From Clostridium sp. AM22-11AC (GTDB lineage Bacteria > Bacillota > Clostridia > Lachnospirales > Lachnospiraceae), in assembly GCF_003473545.1 (NCBI RefSeq), contig NZ_QUCM01000001.1, positions 186,001-250,000 of the forward strand: 64,000 nt of DNA, written 5' to 3'. Shown here piece after piece: positions 26,436 to 35,858 of the stretch. Under the pieces are notes generated by a model. That model saw nothing but the letters and a program-made list of their open reading frames with translations. It was not told the origin of the DNA and searched no databases. Position 1 is the stretch's first letter; each line of letters starts with the position of its first letter. Both the position numbers and the translations under genes were made by a program.

Positions 26436-29060
26436 TTAGTCTGCCAGAGCTGCCTGTGCTGCTGCTAAACGAGCGATCGGTACACGGAATGGTGAGCAGG
26501 ATACATAGTCCAGTCCGATCTTGTGGCAGAATTCTACGGAGCTTGGGTCACCGCCGTGCTCGCCGCAGATACCTACATGAAGTTCAGGACGTGTAGCCTT
26601 TCCTAACTTAATAGCCATTTCCATCAGCTTGCCTACGCCAGTCTGATCCAGTTTTGCAAATGGATCATTCTCGAAGATCTTAGCATCATAGTAAGCGTTT
26701 AAGAACTTGCCAGCATCATCACGGGAGAATCCGTAAGTCATCTGGGTTAAGTCGTTAGTACCGAAGCAGAAGAACTCAGCGTCCTTAGCGATCTCATCAG
26801 CAGTTAAAGCTGCTCTTGGGATCTCGATCATAGTACCAACTTCGTATTTCAGGTCAACACCAGCTGCTGCGATCTCAGCATCAGCGGTCTCAACAACGAT
26901 CTTCTTAACATACTTTAATTCCTTGGTATCGCAGATCAGAGGGATCATGATCTCTGGGCAAACGTTCCAGTCTGCATGAGCCTTCTTAACATTGATAGCT
27001 GCACGGATAACAGCCTTTGTCTGCATCTTAGCGATCTCAGGATAGGTAACAGCCAGACGGCAGCCACGATGTCCCATCATTGGGTTGAACTCATGAAGTG
27101 CATCGCAGATAGCTTTGATCTGTTCAACAGTCTTGCCCTGTGCGTCAGCCAGTTTCTTAATATCTTCTTCCTCAGTAGGAACGAACTCATGCAGAGGCGG
27201 ATCCAGGAAACGGATGGTAACTGGGTTGCCTTCCAGAGCTTCGTACAGCTTCTCGAAATCTCCCTGCTGCTCAGGTAAGATCTTCTCCAGAGCTGCTTCT
27301 CTTTCTTCTACTGTTTCAGAGCAGATCATCTCACGGAATGCATCAATTCTGTTGCCTTCAAAGAACATATGCTCTGTACGGCAAAGACCGATACCTTCTG
27401 CGCCAAGCTCTCTAGCCTTTGCAGCATCTCTAGGAGTATCTGCATTGGTACGAACCTGTAATCTTCTATATTTGTCAGCCCATGCCATGATTCTTCCGAA
27501 CTCACCAGCGATGGTAGCATCTACAGTTGGGATAATGCCATCGTAGATCTTACCGGTAGAACCATCAATAGACAGCCAGTCACCTTCATGGTATTCTTTT
27601 CCAGCCAGAACGAACTTCTTGTTCGCTTCGTCCATAATGATATCGGAGCAGCCGGATACACAGCAGGTACCCATACCACGTGCAACTACTGCTGCATGGC
27701 TGGTCATACCACCGCGGACAGTCAGGATACCCTGAGCAGCCTTCATACCTTCAATATCTTCAGGAGAGGTCTCCAGACGAACCAGAACTACCTTCTCGCC
27801 TTTTGCCTTCCAAGTCTTTGCATCTTCTGCTGTAAATACGATCTTACCGCAGGCAGCACCTGGTGAAGCAGCCAGTGCCTTAGCTACAGGCTCAGCCTTC
27901 TTAAGTGCAGCAGCGTCAAACTGAGGATGAAGCAGTGTATCCAGGTTACGTGGATCGATCATCTTAACTGCTTTCTTCTCATCGATCATGCCTTCGTCAA
28001 CTAAGTCGCAGGCGATCTTTAATGCAGCCTTTGCAGTTCTCTTACCATTACGGGTCTGTAACATGTACAGCTTTCTGTCCTCAATGGTGAACTCCATATC
28101 CTGCATATCTCTATAGTGGTCTTCCAGAGTATGGCAGATACCTACGAACTGCTCATAAACTTCTGGCATAACTTCCTTTAACTGGTCGATCTTCTGAGGT
28201 GTACGCACACCAGCTACTACGTCTTCGCCCTGTGCATTCATCAGGAACTCGCCCATTAAGTGCTTCTCACCAGTTGCTGGGTCACGGGTAAATGCAACAC
28301 CAGTACCGGAGGTCTCACCCATGTTACCAAATGCCATCATCTGTACGTTTACTGCAGTACCCCAGGAATATGGGATATCGTTGTCACGACGGTAAACATT
28401 TGCTCTTGGGTTATCCCATGAACGGAATACAGCCTTGATTGCTTCCATTAACTGCTCCTTAGGATCAGTTGGGAAATCTTTTCCGATCTTCTCTTTATAT
28501 TCAGCCTTGAACTGCTCAGCCAGATCATGCAGATCTTCTGCAGTCAGTTCAACGTCCTGCTTAACGCCTTTTTCAGCTTTCATCTTGTCGATGAGCTCTT
28601 CAAAGTATTTCTTTCCGACTTCCATAACAACATCGGAGAACATCTGGATAAATCTTCTGTAGCAGTCCCAAGCCCAACGTGGATTGCCGGACTTCTTAGC
28701 CAGAACCTCTACTACTTCTTCATTCAGACCTAAGTTCAGGATGGTGTCCATCATACCAGGCATGGATGCTCTAGCACCGGAACGAACGGAAACCAGAAGT
28801 GGATTTTCCTTATCACCAAACTTCTTGCCGGTGATCTCTTCCATCTTTCCGATATATTCCATGATCTGGCCCATGATCTCGTCATTGATCTTTCTGCCAT
28901 CTTCATAGTACTGTGTACAAGCTTCTGTTGTAATTGTAAATCCCTGAGGAACCGGTAAACCAAGATTTGTCATCTCAGCCAGGTTTGCACCTTTACCTCC
29001 TAAAAGATTTCTCATGTTTGCATTGCCTTCACTGAACAAGTAAACCCACTTTGTTGCCAT
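26436..29060 (-). CDS. ppdK: Pyruvate, phosphate dikinase
   Basis: 874 residues, full length. Reversibly converts pyruvate, ATP and phosphate to PEP, AMP and pyrophosphate. Amino-terminal ATP-grasp domain (KWVYLFSEGNANMRNLLGGKGANLAEM), phosphohistidine domain with GGMTSHAAVVARGMG (catalytic His), and carboxy-terminal PEP-binding barrel with GLCRTEHMF, FGTNDLTQ and GICGEHGGD. Common in anaerobic Clostridia, where it replaces or supplements pyruvate kinase. It has its own extended -10 promoter, with a cre-like site about 95 nt upstream of the start site. Confidence 0.98.
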   Translation of the reverse strand: MATKWVYLFSEGNANMRNLLGGKGANLAEMTNLGLPVPQGFTITTEACTQYYEDGRKINDEIMGQIMEYIGKMEEITGKKFGDKENPLLVSVRSGARASMPGMMDTILNLGLNEEVVEVLAKKSGNPRWAWDCYRRFIQMFSDVVMEVGKKYFEELIDKMKAEKGVKQDVELTAEDLHDLAEQFKAEYKEKIGKDFPTDPKEQLMEAIKAVFRSWDNPRANVYRRDNDIPYSWGTAVNVQMMAFGNMGETSGTGVAFTRDPATGEKHLMGEFLMNAQGEDVVAGVRTPQKIDQLKEVMPEVYEQFVGICHTLEDHYRDMQDMEFTIEDRKLYMLQTRNGKRTAKAALKIACDLVDEGMIDEKKAVKMIDPRNLDTLLHPQFDAAALKKAEPVAKALAASPGAACGKIVFTAEDAKTWKAKGEKVVLVRLETSPEDIEGMKAAQGILTVRGGMTSHAAVVARGMGTCCVSGCSDIIMDEANKKFVLAGKEYHEGDWLSIDGSTGKIYDGIIPTVDATIAGEFGRIMAWADKYRRLQVRTNADTPRDAAKARELGAEGIGLCRTEHMFFEGNRIDAFREMICSETVEEREAALEKILPEQQGDFEKLYEALEGNPVTIRFLDPPLHEFVPTEEEDIKKLADAQGKTVEQIKAICDALHEFNPMMGHRGCRLAVTYPEIAKMQTKAVIRAAINVKKAHADWNVCPEIMIPLICDTKELKYVKKIVVETADAEIAAAGVDLKYEVGTMIEIPRAALTADEIAKDAEFFCFGTNDLTQMTYGFSRDDAGKFLNAYYDAKIFENDPFAKLDQTGVGKLMEMAIKLGKATRPELHVGICGEHGGDPSSVEFCHKIGLDYVSCSPFRVPIARLAAAQAALAD

Positions 29061-29174
29061 AAGTCTTTTCCTCCTCTGATATAGCAGTCCGCCAGACCCC
29101 TTTCACCTGACGTTTGCCGACTTAGCTTAACTTAGGGCGGAACCAATGACTCCCTTCGTCCGTCCAACGTGTTT

Positions 29175-29202
29175 ATTATATCACAAAGTTTTTTTCAGTA
29201 AA
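29175..29202 (-). promoter_or_regulatory. ppdK promoter
   Basis: TTTACT (29197-29202), 16-nt spacer, TATAAT (29175-29180) with the extended TGA just before it. Leader about 108 nt; AGGAGG precedes the start codon. Confidence 0.75.
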
Positions 29203-29256
29203 CCCTTTTGGAGGCAAAACTTTGAAAAAATTTGTTAATTTTACTGTAAAAACCAG

Positions 29257-29270
29257 TGTAAGCGCTTCCA
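29257..29270. promoter_or_regulatory. Candidate CcpA (cre) site upstream of ppdK
   Basis: TGTAAGCGCTTCCA fits the TGWAANCGNTNNCA consensus. Its centre is about 95 nt upstream of the inferred ppdK start site, a placement used for activation by CcpA in Bacillus (ackA, pta). No CcpA gene is in the window. Confidence 0.5.
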
Positions 29271-29388
29271 CTTTCTGTCATTTTCACATATCCGTTGTTG
29301 GTTCGTATTTGCGAATGTGCATTGTATACAAAAGCATTTATTCGTGCCCCAGACGCTTCTTTGATGTGTCTGGAAAGAAAAAAGTTCC

Positions 29389-29473
29389 GCCTGCTGACGC
29401 AGACGGAACGCTCGTTAATGGTCCAAGAAAAACAAATGCCGCTTTTAGCGGCGCTTGTTTTTCTCTTGGACTC
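29389..29473 (-). repeat. REP-like palindrome plus AAAAACAA-type terminator hairpin
   Basis: Two parts. 29389-29416 is the palindrome AACGAG-CGTT-CCGTCTGC-GTC-AGCAGGC (minus strand). 29420-29473 is a long hairpin whose arms contain AGAAAAACAAG and TTTGTTTTTCT around a GCCGC/GCGGC tip. The hairpin begins 1 nt after the response-regulator stop and probably terminates that transcript. The same composite follows the ydcF-like gene at 39047-39132. The remaining part of the 29061-29474 spacer holds only the ppdK leader, promoter and cre site. Confidence 0.7.
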
Positions 29474-29474
29474 A

Positions 29475-30164
29475 TTATATCTTAAACCGATACCCCACTC
29501 CCCAGATAGTCTCAATATACTGAGGCTTTGCTGTATTAAACTCGATCTTCTCTCTTATCTTTTTAATATGCACTGTTACAGTGGCAATATCTCCAATGGA
29601 TTCCATATCCCAGATTTTGGAGAAAAGCTCTTCTTTTGTAAATACATGGTTGGGATTTTGTGCCAGGAAGGAAAGCAGGTCGAATTCCTTGGTTGTAAAG
29701 GTCTTTTCTTCCCCGTTTACCCACACTCTTCTGGCAGTCTTGTCGATCTTAAGACCGCGGATCTCGATGATCTCATTTGCCGGCTGGCCGCTTCCTACCA
29801 GGCGCTCATATCTTGCCATATGGGCTTTTACTCTGGCTACCATTTCACTTGGACTGAATGGCTTGGTGATGTAATCGTCAGCTCCCAGTCCCAGTCCGCG
29901 GATCTTGTCAATATCTTCTTTCTTTGCGGAAACCATGATAATAGGGGTATTTTTCACCTCACGTACCCGGCGGCAGATCTCAAAACCATCGGTTCCCGGA
30001 AGCATCAGATCCAGGATCAGCAGGTCATATTCCTCTTTTAATGCCCGTTCTAAACCGTCTGTACCATTATTTTCTATTTCTACTTCAAAGCCTGACAGCT
30101 CCAGATAATCCTTTTCCAGCTCTGCAATGCTTTCCTCATCTTCTACGATCAGTATTTTACTCAT
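29475..30164 (-). CDS. OmpR-family response regulator
   Basis: 229 residues. Receiver domain with EDEES and phospho-acceptor Asp in LLILDLMLPG, conserved Lys in ITKPFSPSE; winged-helix DNA-binding domain ending VWGVGYRFKI. Its start overlaps the kinase stop by 4 nt (order kinase last-to-first on the minus strand: kinase, then regulator). Targets unknown; envelope stress is the usual role of this class. Confidence 0.93.
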   Translation of the reverse strand: MSKILIVEDEESIAELEKDYLELSGFEVEIENNGTDGLERALKEEYDLLILDLMLPGTDGFEICRRVREVKNTPIIMVSAKKEDIDKIRGLGLGADDYITKPFSPSEMVARVKAHMARYERLVGSGQPANEIIEIRGLKIDKTARRVWVNGEEKTFTTKEFDLLSFLAQNPNHVFTKEELFSKIWDMESIGDIATVTVHIKKIREKIEFNTAKPQYIETIWGVGYRFKI

Positions 30165-31657
30165 TCCTGCACAACCTCCTGATATTTTCTTAAAACAAAG
30201 TGCACCTCTGTTCCGATTCCCTCTTTACTGGTAGCCCAGATACGGCCACCGTGATCCTCAATGATCTTTCGCACAATGGACAGACCGATACCGCTTCCGC
30301 CCTGGGAAGAATTTCTGGAAGAGTCGGTGCGGTAGAACCGGTCAAAGATATTTGGCAGATCTTTGGCTGCAATTCCTTTTCCATTGTCCTCGATCTCCAC
30401 CTGGATGAAATCCCCGTCATCCTTGATGCGGATATTGATAATACCTTTTTTCTTGTCCAGATATTTCACAGAATTGCTGATGATATTGTTGATCACACGC
30501 TTCATCTGCTCTGCATCGGCAATGACCACTACGTCTTCATCTACGTAGTTAAAATATCCCAGTTCAATACCTCTTGCTTCCATATCCAGTCCCACTTCTT
30601 CCACGCAGTCCCTGAAATACTGGGAAACATTGATCTTGGAGAATGTATATGGGATCTTGTTGGTATCGATCTTAGAATAGAATGTCAGCTCATCGATGAG
30701 GCGGTCCATGTCATTAGCTTTATTATAAATGGTCCTGATGTATTTATCCAGCTTTTCCGGTGAAGATGCCACTCCGTCCATAATACCTTCCACATAGCCC
30801 TTAATAGCTGTGATCGGTGTCTTTAAGTCATGGGAAATATTGCTAATCAGCTCTTTGCTTTCTTTGTCATACTGGACTTTTTCCTCTGCACTTTCTTTTA
30901 AGCGCATACGCATTTCTTCAAAGTCCTGGCAAAGATGGCCGATTTCATCATCTGCGTCCACATCCAGGGTAAATTCCAGATTGCCGTCGCGGATCTTCTT
31001 GGTAGCTTCCTGAAGCTTGTTTAAGGGGCTTAAAATAGACTGATAAACCCAGAACGTCAGGGTAATTCCGGCGATCAGAAGGATCATAACACCTAAAAAG
31101 AGCATTTCCCGGATCATGGATTTTACTTCCGGCAGCAGATCATCTACATTGGAAATAATAAATACGCTTCCTTCTGTCTTATCCGGGAACTGAAAATCCA
31201 TCTGCTTTACCAGATGCTGGCTCTCGCCGTCTAAGTAGATACCGCCCTCTAAATCTCCCTGAAGGATATCAAATTCCGGCAGCTGCTCACACAGCTGGGT
31301 CTTATTTTCCTCGTCTGCATCACCAAAATAAATGATGTCGGTTCCCTTTCGCACTACCAGATAAGCATAATGCTTCTGAAGTTCCGCATTGACCTCATCT
31401 AAATGACTGCTGTCTTCATATAATTCAGGCTTTTTATCCAGTTCTTCCCGGATCACCTGCTGTACCCGGCGGGTCAGACGGTTAAATACCTGGGTAGAAT
31501 TACCATTTAAAAGATCCACCTGTTCCGTCAGACCATACTCTTTTGTAAAGGAACGTGCCTGATGATCATTGATGGCAAAAAAGGACACAAAAATAAGAAG
31601 CATGGGAACAATGGTGATGATCATAAATGCAACCGCTAAGCGGGTCTTTAGTTTCAT
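30161..31657 (-). CDS. HAMP-type sensor histidine kinase
   Basis: 498 residues. Two membrane segments (about 8-28 and 178-200) flank an extracytoplasmic sensor; HAMP linker (LNKLQEATKKIRDGNLEF), HisKA with SHDLKTPITAIKGYVEG (phosphorylated His), HATPase with NIISNSVKY and GGSGIGLSIVRKI. Co-translated with the response regulator. The ribosome site GGAGG and an extended -10 promoter lie directly upstream. Confidence 0.93.
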   Translation of the reverse strand: MKLKTRLAVAFMIITIVPMLLIFVSFFAINDHQARSFTKEYGLTEQVDLLNGNSTQVFNRLTRRVQQVIREELDKKPELYEDSSHLDEVNAELQKHYAYLVVRKGTDIIYFGDADEENKTQLCEQLPEFDILQGDLEGGIYLDGESQHLVKQMDFQFPDKTEGSVFIISNVDDLLPEVKSMIREMLFLGVMILLIAGITLTFWVYQSILSPLNKLQEATKKIRDGNLEFTLDVDADDEIGHLCQDFEEMRMRLKESAEEKVQYDKESKELISNISHDLKTPITAIKGYVEGIMDGVASSPEKLDKYIRTIYNKANDMDRLIDELTFYSKIDTNKIPYTFSKINVSQYFRDCVEEVGLDMEARGIELGYFNYVDEDVVVIADAEQMKRVINNIISNSVKYLDKKKGIINIRIKDDGDFIQVEIEDNGKGIAAKDLPNIFDRFYRTDSSRNSSQGGSGIGLSIVRKIIEDHGGRIWATSKEGIGTEVHFVLRKYQEVVQE

Positions 31658-31680
31658 AAGTAAGGACCTCCAATGGACTC

Positions 31681-31689
31681 ATTATATCA
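31681..31689 (-). promoter_or_regulatory. Extended -10 promoter of the two-component operon
   Basis: TGATATAAT on the minus strand, 24 nt upstream of the kinase start, no clear -35. A separate 7-bp hairpin GAACGCG/CGCGTTC lies behind it at 31731-31751. Confidence 0.55.
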
Positions 31690-31765
31690 TACTTCCTCAC
31701 TATCATTTATAAAATCATTCTAAAATCAGCGAACGCGTCACTGGCGCGTTCTCAATATACATAGC

Positions 31766-31805
31766 AAAATGCCCGCTTCCCCAAAACAGGAAAACGGGCA
31801 TTTTT
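31766..31805. terminator. glyQS terminator
   Basis: Stem AAAATGCCCG/CGGGCATTTT with T-runs on both sides, 26 nt after the glyQS stop. Confidence 0.75.
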
Positions 31806-31831
31806 AATTTAAAGTTTAACTTAAATCTCAA

Positions 31832-33220
31832 TTAGAACATAAACTTATCAGCAAAGTAATCCTTTAACTCAGCGATCGGGATACGAACCTGCTCCATGGT
31901 GTCTCTGTCACGGACAGTTACTGCATGGTCTTCTTCAGAGTCAAAGTCATAGGTTACGCAGAATGGAGTACCGATCTCATCCTGTCTTCTGTAACGCTTA
32001 CCGATGTTTCCTCTGTCATCGAATTCGCAGTTGAAGTACTTGCTCAGTTCAGCGTATACCTTTTCTGCTCCTTCGTTTAACTTCTTGGACAGTGGCAGAA
32101 CGCCTACCTTTACAGGTGCCAGAGCCGGGTGGAAGTGAAGGACAGTTCTTACATCACCTTCTCCGATCTCTTCTTCGTCATATGCTGCACACAGGAATGC
32201 TAAGGTTACACGGTCAGCACCCAGTGAAGGCTCGATTACATATGGGATATATTTTTCCTTGCTCTCATCATCAAAGTAAGTCATATCCTGTCCGGATACA
32301 GTCTGATGCTGGGTCAGATCATAGTCAGTTCTGTCTGCAATACCCCAAAGCTCGCCCCAGCCAAATGGGAACTGGAATTCCAGGTCAGTAGTAGCCTTGC
32401 TGTAGAAGCACAGTTCTTCTGAAGAATGGTCTCTTGCACGCATTTCATCTGGCTTAATGCCTAATTTCTGCAGCCAGTCGATGCAGTACTGTTTCCAGTA
32501 AGCAAACCACTCAAGGTCAGTACCTGGTTTGCAGAAGAATTCAAGCTCCATCTGCTCAAACTCTCTGGTACGGAAAGTAAAGTTACCAGGTGTGATCTCG
32601 TTACGGAAGGACTTACCGATCTGTCCGATACCAAATGGAACTTTCTTTCTGGAAGTTCTCTGTACATTCTTGAAGTTTACGAAAATACCCTGAGCAGTCT
32701 CTGGACGAAGGTATACCGTATTCTTAGCATCCTCGGTTACACCCTGGAATGTCTTGAACATCAGGTTGAACTGACGGATATCTGTAAAGTCGTGAGCACC
32801 ACAGCTTGGGCAGCAGATATGCTTGTCTTCGATATACTGCTTCATCTGTTCCTGGGACCAGCCGTCTACAGAACCTTCGATCTCAATGCCATGCTCATCG
32901 TTATAATCTTCGATCAGCTTGTCAGCGCGGAAACGTTCTTTACACTGCTTACAGTCCATCAGAGGATCGGAGAAACCGCCCAGATGTCCGCTGGCTACCC
33001 ATGTCTGGGAGTTCATTAAGATGGCACAGTCAACACCTACGTTATAAGGGCTTTCCTGTACGAATTTCTGCCACCAGGCTTTCTTTACGTTGTTCTTCAG
33101 CTCAACGCCCAGATTACCGTAATCCCAGGTATTTGCAAGACCGCCATAGATCTCAGAACCTGGATATACGAAACCTCTGTTTTTTGCAAGAGCTACGATT
33201 TTTTCCATTGTCTTTTCCAT
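31832..33220 (-). CDS. glyQS: Glycyl-tRNA synthetase, dimeric type
   Basis: 462 residues, single-chain alpha2-type class II synthetase. Charges tRNA-Gly. Visible: [22 protein letters not shown] (start of the family), class II motif 2 region [21 protein letters not shown], motif 3 [10 protein letters not shown], and the anticodon-binding domain at the end. The ATG at 33220 has GAGAGG 6 nt upstream; the longer frame to 33277 has none. No T-box lies upstream; the gene follows a lipoprotein gene at 67 nt. Confidence 0.96.
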   Translation of the reverse strand: MEKTMEKIVALAKNRGFVYPGSEIYGGLANTWDYGNLGVELKNNVKKAWWQKFVQESPYNVGVDCAILMNSQTWVASGHLGGFSDPLMDCKQCKERFRADKLIEDYNDEHGIEIEGSVDGWSQEQMKQYIEDKHICCPSCGAHDFTDIRQFNLMFKTFQGVTEDAKNTVYLRPETAQGIFVNFKNVQRTSRKKVPFGIGQIGKSFRNEITPGNFTFRTREFEQMELEFFCKPGTDLEWFAYWKQYCIDWLQKLGIKPDEMRARDHSSEELCFYSKATTDLEFQFPFGWGELWGIADRTDYDLTQHQTVSGQDMTYFDDESKEKYIPYVIEPSLGADRVTLAFLCAAYDEEEIGEGDVRTVLHFHPALAPVKVGVLPLSKKLNEGAEKVYAELSKYFNCEFDDRGNIGKRYRRQDEIGTPFCVTYDFDSEEDHAVTVRDRDTMEQVRIPIAELKDYFADKFMF

Positions 33221-33287
33221 ATCAGTATCCTCTCTCTTTACAAGCATTCTGCAGATCCGTGGACCACTCATCTGCAAACTGCCATTT

Positions 33288-33893
33288 TTACTTAGTTACG
33301 ATTACACTTGTTCCGGAACCTGTCTTTATAAAATGTCCGTCATGGACATCACAGCCTCCGTCTGCATCCAGCAAGTCAGCCTCTGTCTGGACCATTCCTT
33401 CTCCCTGTAAAACAACAGCAAAGGAACCGGTCGCCAAAGCAGCTTCATAGTCCACACCTGCAGCTTTCAGATCTTCTGAAAGTTCCTCCGGTGTGCCGGT
33501 TTTAATTTCCGTAAAAGGCATGGTATCATCTCCTATTTCACTGGCAAAGTCCACAAGACTTTCCCCACTGTCATAAGAGGTGATAAGAACTGCTTTTCCC
33601 TTTTCCAGACTTCCTGAAACCAGAGTTACCGGCTCTTTTGAGCTTTCTGTCCCATTGGCTTCATTGTATTCCTTTATCTTTTCAGATGCAAAGTCTAAAA
33701 GTTCCTCTTTGGAATAGCTGCCGCCTTCATACGTTTCCACGCTGACCCACTGAAGGTTACCATCTTTCGTAATATAAAGACAGCTTTCTTCTGTTTCCGG
33801 TCCTTTTGCGTTTTTTGCAGATAAGCCTTCGCAGCCTCCAAGCATAAGCACTGCTGTCAGAACAACAGCCGCCGCAAGAAGTTTTTTCTTCAT
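33288..33893 (-). CDS. Lipoprotein of unknown function
   Basis: 201 residues with signal peptide and lipobox MLGGCEG, so exported and lipid-anchored. The mature part begins [35 protein letters not shown] and appears to be one alpha/beta domain rich in acidic residues; no catalytic motif is recognised. Lies between recO and glyQS on the same strand. Confidence 0.8.
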   Translation of the reverse strand: MKKKLLAAAVVLTAVLMLGGCEGLSAKNAKGPETEESCLYITKDGNLQWVSVETYEGGSYSKEELLDFASEKIKEYNEANGTESSKEPVTLVSGSLEKGKAVLITSYDSGESLVDFASEIGDDTMPFTEIKTGTPEELSEDLKAAGVDYEAALATGSFAVVLQGEGMVQTEADLLDADGGCDVHDGHFIKTGSGTSVIVTK

Positions 33894-33970
33894 TCTCTTC
33901 CTAATTCCTTTCAGACATATGGCATATTATATCCTCTGAATGGCATAATTTCAAGCCCTTTAGCTCATTT

Positions 33971-34645
33971 TCAGCTAACCGGACGGGCCGTTTTTCCCCC
34001 GGAGAGCACTTCCAGGATCTCTAAGGACTTAAACTCATGGTGTATGTATTCATCCATGGCATGCTGCACTTCCCTGGAAAATTCCCTCAAAACATCTTCT
34101 TTCAGTGTAAATGTATACAGGGAACCTAAGGGAGTCGCGATCACATATTGCCACGCATAAACGCAGGACTCCGACACTCTTCCTTCCGGCTCCTGTGTAT
34201 ACACACCGTTAATGACCATGGCACGAAGTTCAAAAATGCGCCGTACCAGCGGATTTGGCAGAGCCTCTTTGCTTAATGCCTTTAAAGACACATACAAAAG
34301 ATTTAAAAGCTCCGTTCCGTCCATATTTTCATCGGAAAGCCAGGAAGCCACTTCCAGAAAATAAGCCCCATAGCAGGCTCCTTCCATATCTGCTGACAAC
34401 TCATCAAAGTAATTGGTGATCTGGGCAGACTGGAGATTGTAGGCAGATCTTCCTTCATATACCTGAAAGGTTCCAAAAGAAAAAGGCCGGCTTGCTGCCA
34501 TCAGGCTGCTTCCCGGTCTTCTCACACCATGAGCAAAGGCGGTTATCTTTCCTTTTTCCCGGGTCAGAAGCACCAGCCGTCTGTCATAGTCACCGGAGGG
34601 TGCGCTTAAAAGGACCATTCCTGTAACACTTAAAACATCCCGCAT
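33971..34645 (-). CDS. recO: DNA repair protein RecO
   Basis: 224 residues, slightly short. OB-fold amino terminus (VTGMVLLSAPSGDYDRRLVLLTREKGKITAFAHGVRR) and an all-helical carboxy part. The four zinc-binding cysteines of many RecO proteins are absent; only two isolated Cys occur. RecO loads RecA with RecR in recombinational repair. Follows era at a distance of 252 nt, an arrangement known from Bacillus (era-recO), but here a 163-bp palindromic element lies in between. Confidence 0.92.
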   Translation of the reverse strand: MRDVLSVTGMVLLSAPSGDYDRRLVLLTREKGKITAFAHGVRRPGSSLMAASRPFSFGTFQVYEGRSAYNLQSAQITNYFDELSADMEGACYGAYFLEVASWLSDENMDGTELLNLLYVSLKALSKEALPNPLVRRIFELRAMVINGVYTQEPEGRVSESCVYAWQYVIATPLGSLYTFTLKEDVLREFSREVQHAMDEYIHHEFKSLEILEVLSGGKTARPVS

Positions 34646-34668
34646 GCTGCGCCCTCCTTTCTTATTTC

Positions 34669-34831
34669 ATGTACTCTCGGAATCTTTTTGTACTTGATTT
34701 TACGAGAAGATTTTTTGTCAGTTGTGCCCAAATTTCTGAGGCGTACGCGGTGCGTACGTTGATGAAATTCGGGTGCAAATGGCGGAAAATCGGCCGCAAA
34801 GGCAAGTGCAGAAAAGACTCCGAGAGTACAT
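34669..34831 (+). repeat. 163-bp near-perfect long-hairpin element between era and recO
   Basis: Ends are 20-nt inverted repeats (34669-34688 with 34812-34831, 19 of 20). The pairing continues inward: 34709-34736 pairs with 34764-34791 with seven differences, five of them G-U compatible on the plus strand, and the tip is CGTACG-CGGTG-CGTACG (34743-34759). The whole is one hairpin of about 75 bp. No ORF with a ribosome site. Could be a MITE-like insertion or a structured RNA. Confidence 0.75.
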
Positions 34832-34897
34832 TTAATCTGCAAGATCTGTCATTTAATGCACATTCTTACGTCTATGCAGTTTCTATTATATATACGT

Positions 34898-35809
34898 CTA
34901 TACGTCTTTCTGATTATATCCGTAATTCTTCATGTAAAGCTCGCTGTCTCTCCACTCTTTTCTAACCTTTACCCAGAGTTGGAGGTTGACCTTGGTCTCC
35001 ATCATGTTTTCAATCTCACGGCGGGCTACTGTACCGATCTTCTTTAACATGGAGCCGCCTTTTCCGATGATGATGCCCTTGTGGGACTCGCGCTCGCAGA
35101 CAATACTTGCTTCAATATCAATAATACCGTTTGGACGCTCTTTCATCTGTTCAATGACAACGGCAATTCCATGAGGGATCTCATCATCTAACAGACGCAG
35201 TGCCTTTTCACGGATCAGCTCTGCTGCGATCTGGCGCATTGGCTGGTCTGTTACTGTATCTTCATCATAAAACTGAGGTCCATAAGGCAGATACTTAAAG
35301 ATCTGTTCTAAAAGCACATCTGTATTTTTGTCTTTTAAAGCGGATAATGGCACGATCTCTGCGAAATCACATACATCTTTATAAGCAGCGATAAAGGTCA
35401 GGATCTCTTCCTGCACTTTAATCGTGTCAATCTTGTTGATGACCAGGATCACCGGTGTGTTCACTTTTGAAAGCTGCTCTGCAATATGGCGTTCTCCTGC
35501 ACCGATAAAGGTAGTAGGCTCAACCAGCCATAAGACCACATCAACTTCCTTTAATGTGTGTTCCGCTACATTGACCATGTACTCGCCCAGCTTGTTTTTT
35601 GCCTTGTGGATACCTGGGGTATCAAGGAAAACGATCTGACCTCTGTCGTCAGTGTAAACGGTCTGGATCCTGTTTCTGGTCGTCTGAGGCTTATCAGAAG
35701 TAATTGCGATCTTCTGACCGATCAGGTGGTTCATCAGTGTGGATTTTCCAACATTTGGACGTCCGATCAGTGTTACAAAACCTGATTTTTTCTGTTTGTT
35801 ATCTTCCAT
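34898..35809 (-). CDS. era: GTPase Era
   Basis: 303 residues. G1 GRPNVGKST, G3 DTPG, G4 NKID, and a carboxy-terminal KH domain with IIGKGGSMLKKIG. Binds the 3' end of 16S rRNA and assists 30S maturation. Start has AGGAG upstream. Follows the M16C peptidase at 49 nt on the same strand. Confidence 0.97.
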   Translation of the reverse strand: MEDNKQKKSGFVTLIGRPNVGKSTLMNHLIGQKIAITSDKPQTTRNRIQTVYTDDRGQIVFLDTPGIHKAKNKLGEYMVNVAEHTLKEVDVVLWLVEPTTFIGAGERHIAEQLSKVNTPVILVINKIDTIKVQEEILTFIAAYKDVCDFAEIVPLSALKDKNTDVLLEQIFKYLPYGPQFYDEDTVTDQPMRQIAAELIREKALRLLDDEIPHGIAVVIEQMKERPNGIIDIEASIVCERESHKGIIIGKGGSMLKKIGTVARREIENMMETKVNLQLWVKVRKEWRDSELYMKNYGYNQKDV

Positions 35810-35858
35810 TCTTTTCTCCTGTTTAATATATACGTACTCATAAAGTACTGTTTATGAA

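Noticed and set aside
29295..30041. Long plus-strand ORF across the response-regulator gene
   Set aside because: Mostly antisense to a clear OmpR-type regulator; its first part is the repeat element.
33221..33287. T-box riboswitch before glyQS
   Set aside because: Only 67 nt separate it from the lipoprotein gene and no T-box sequence or terminator is seen.
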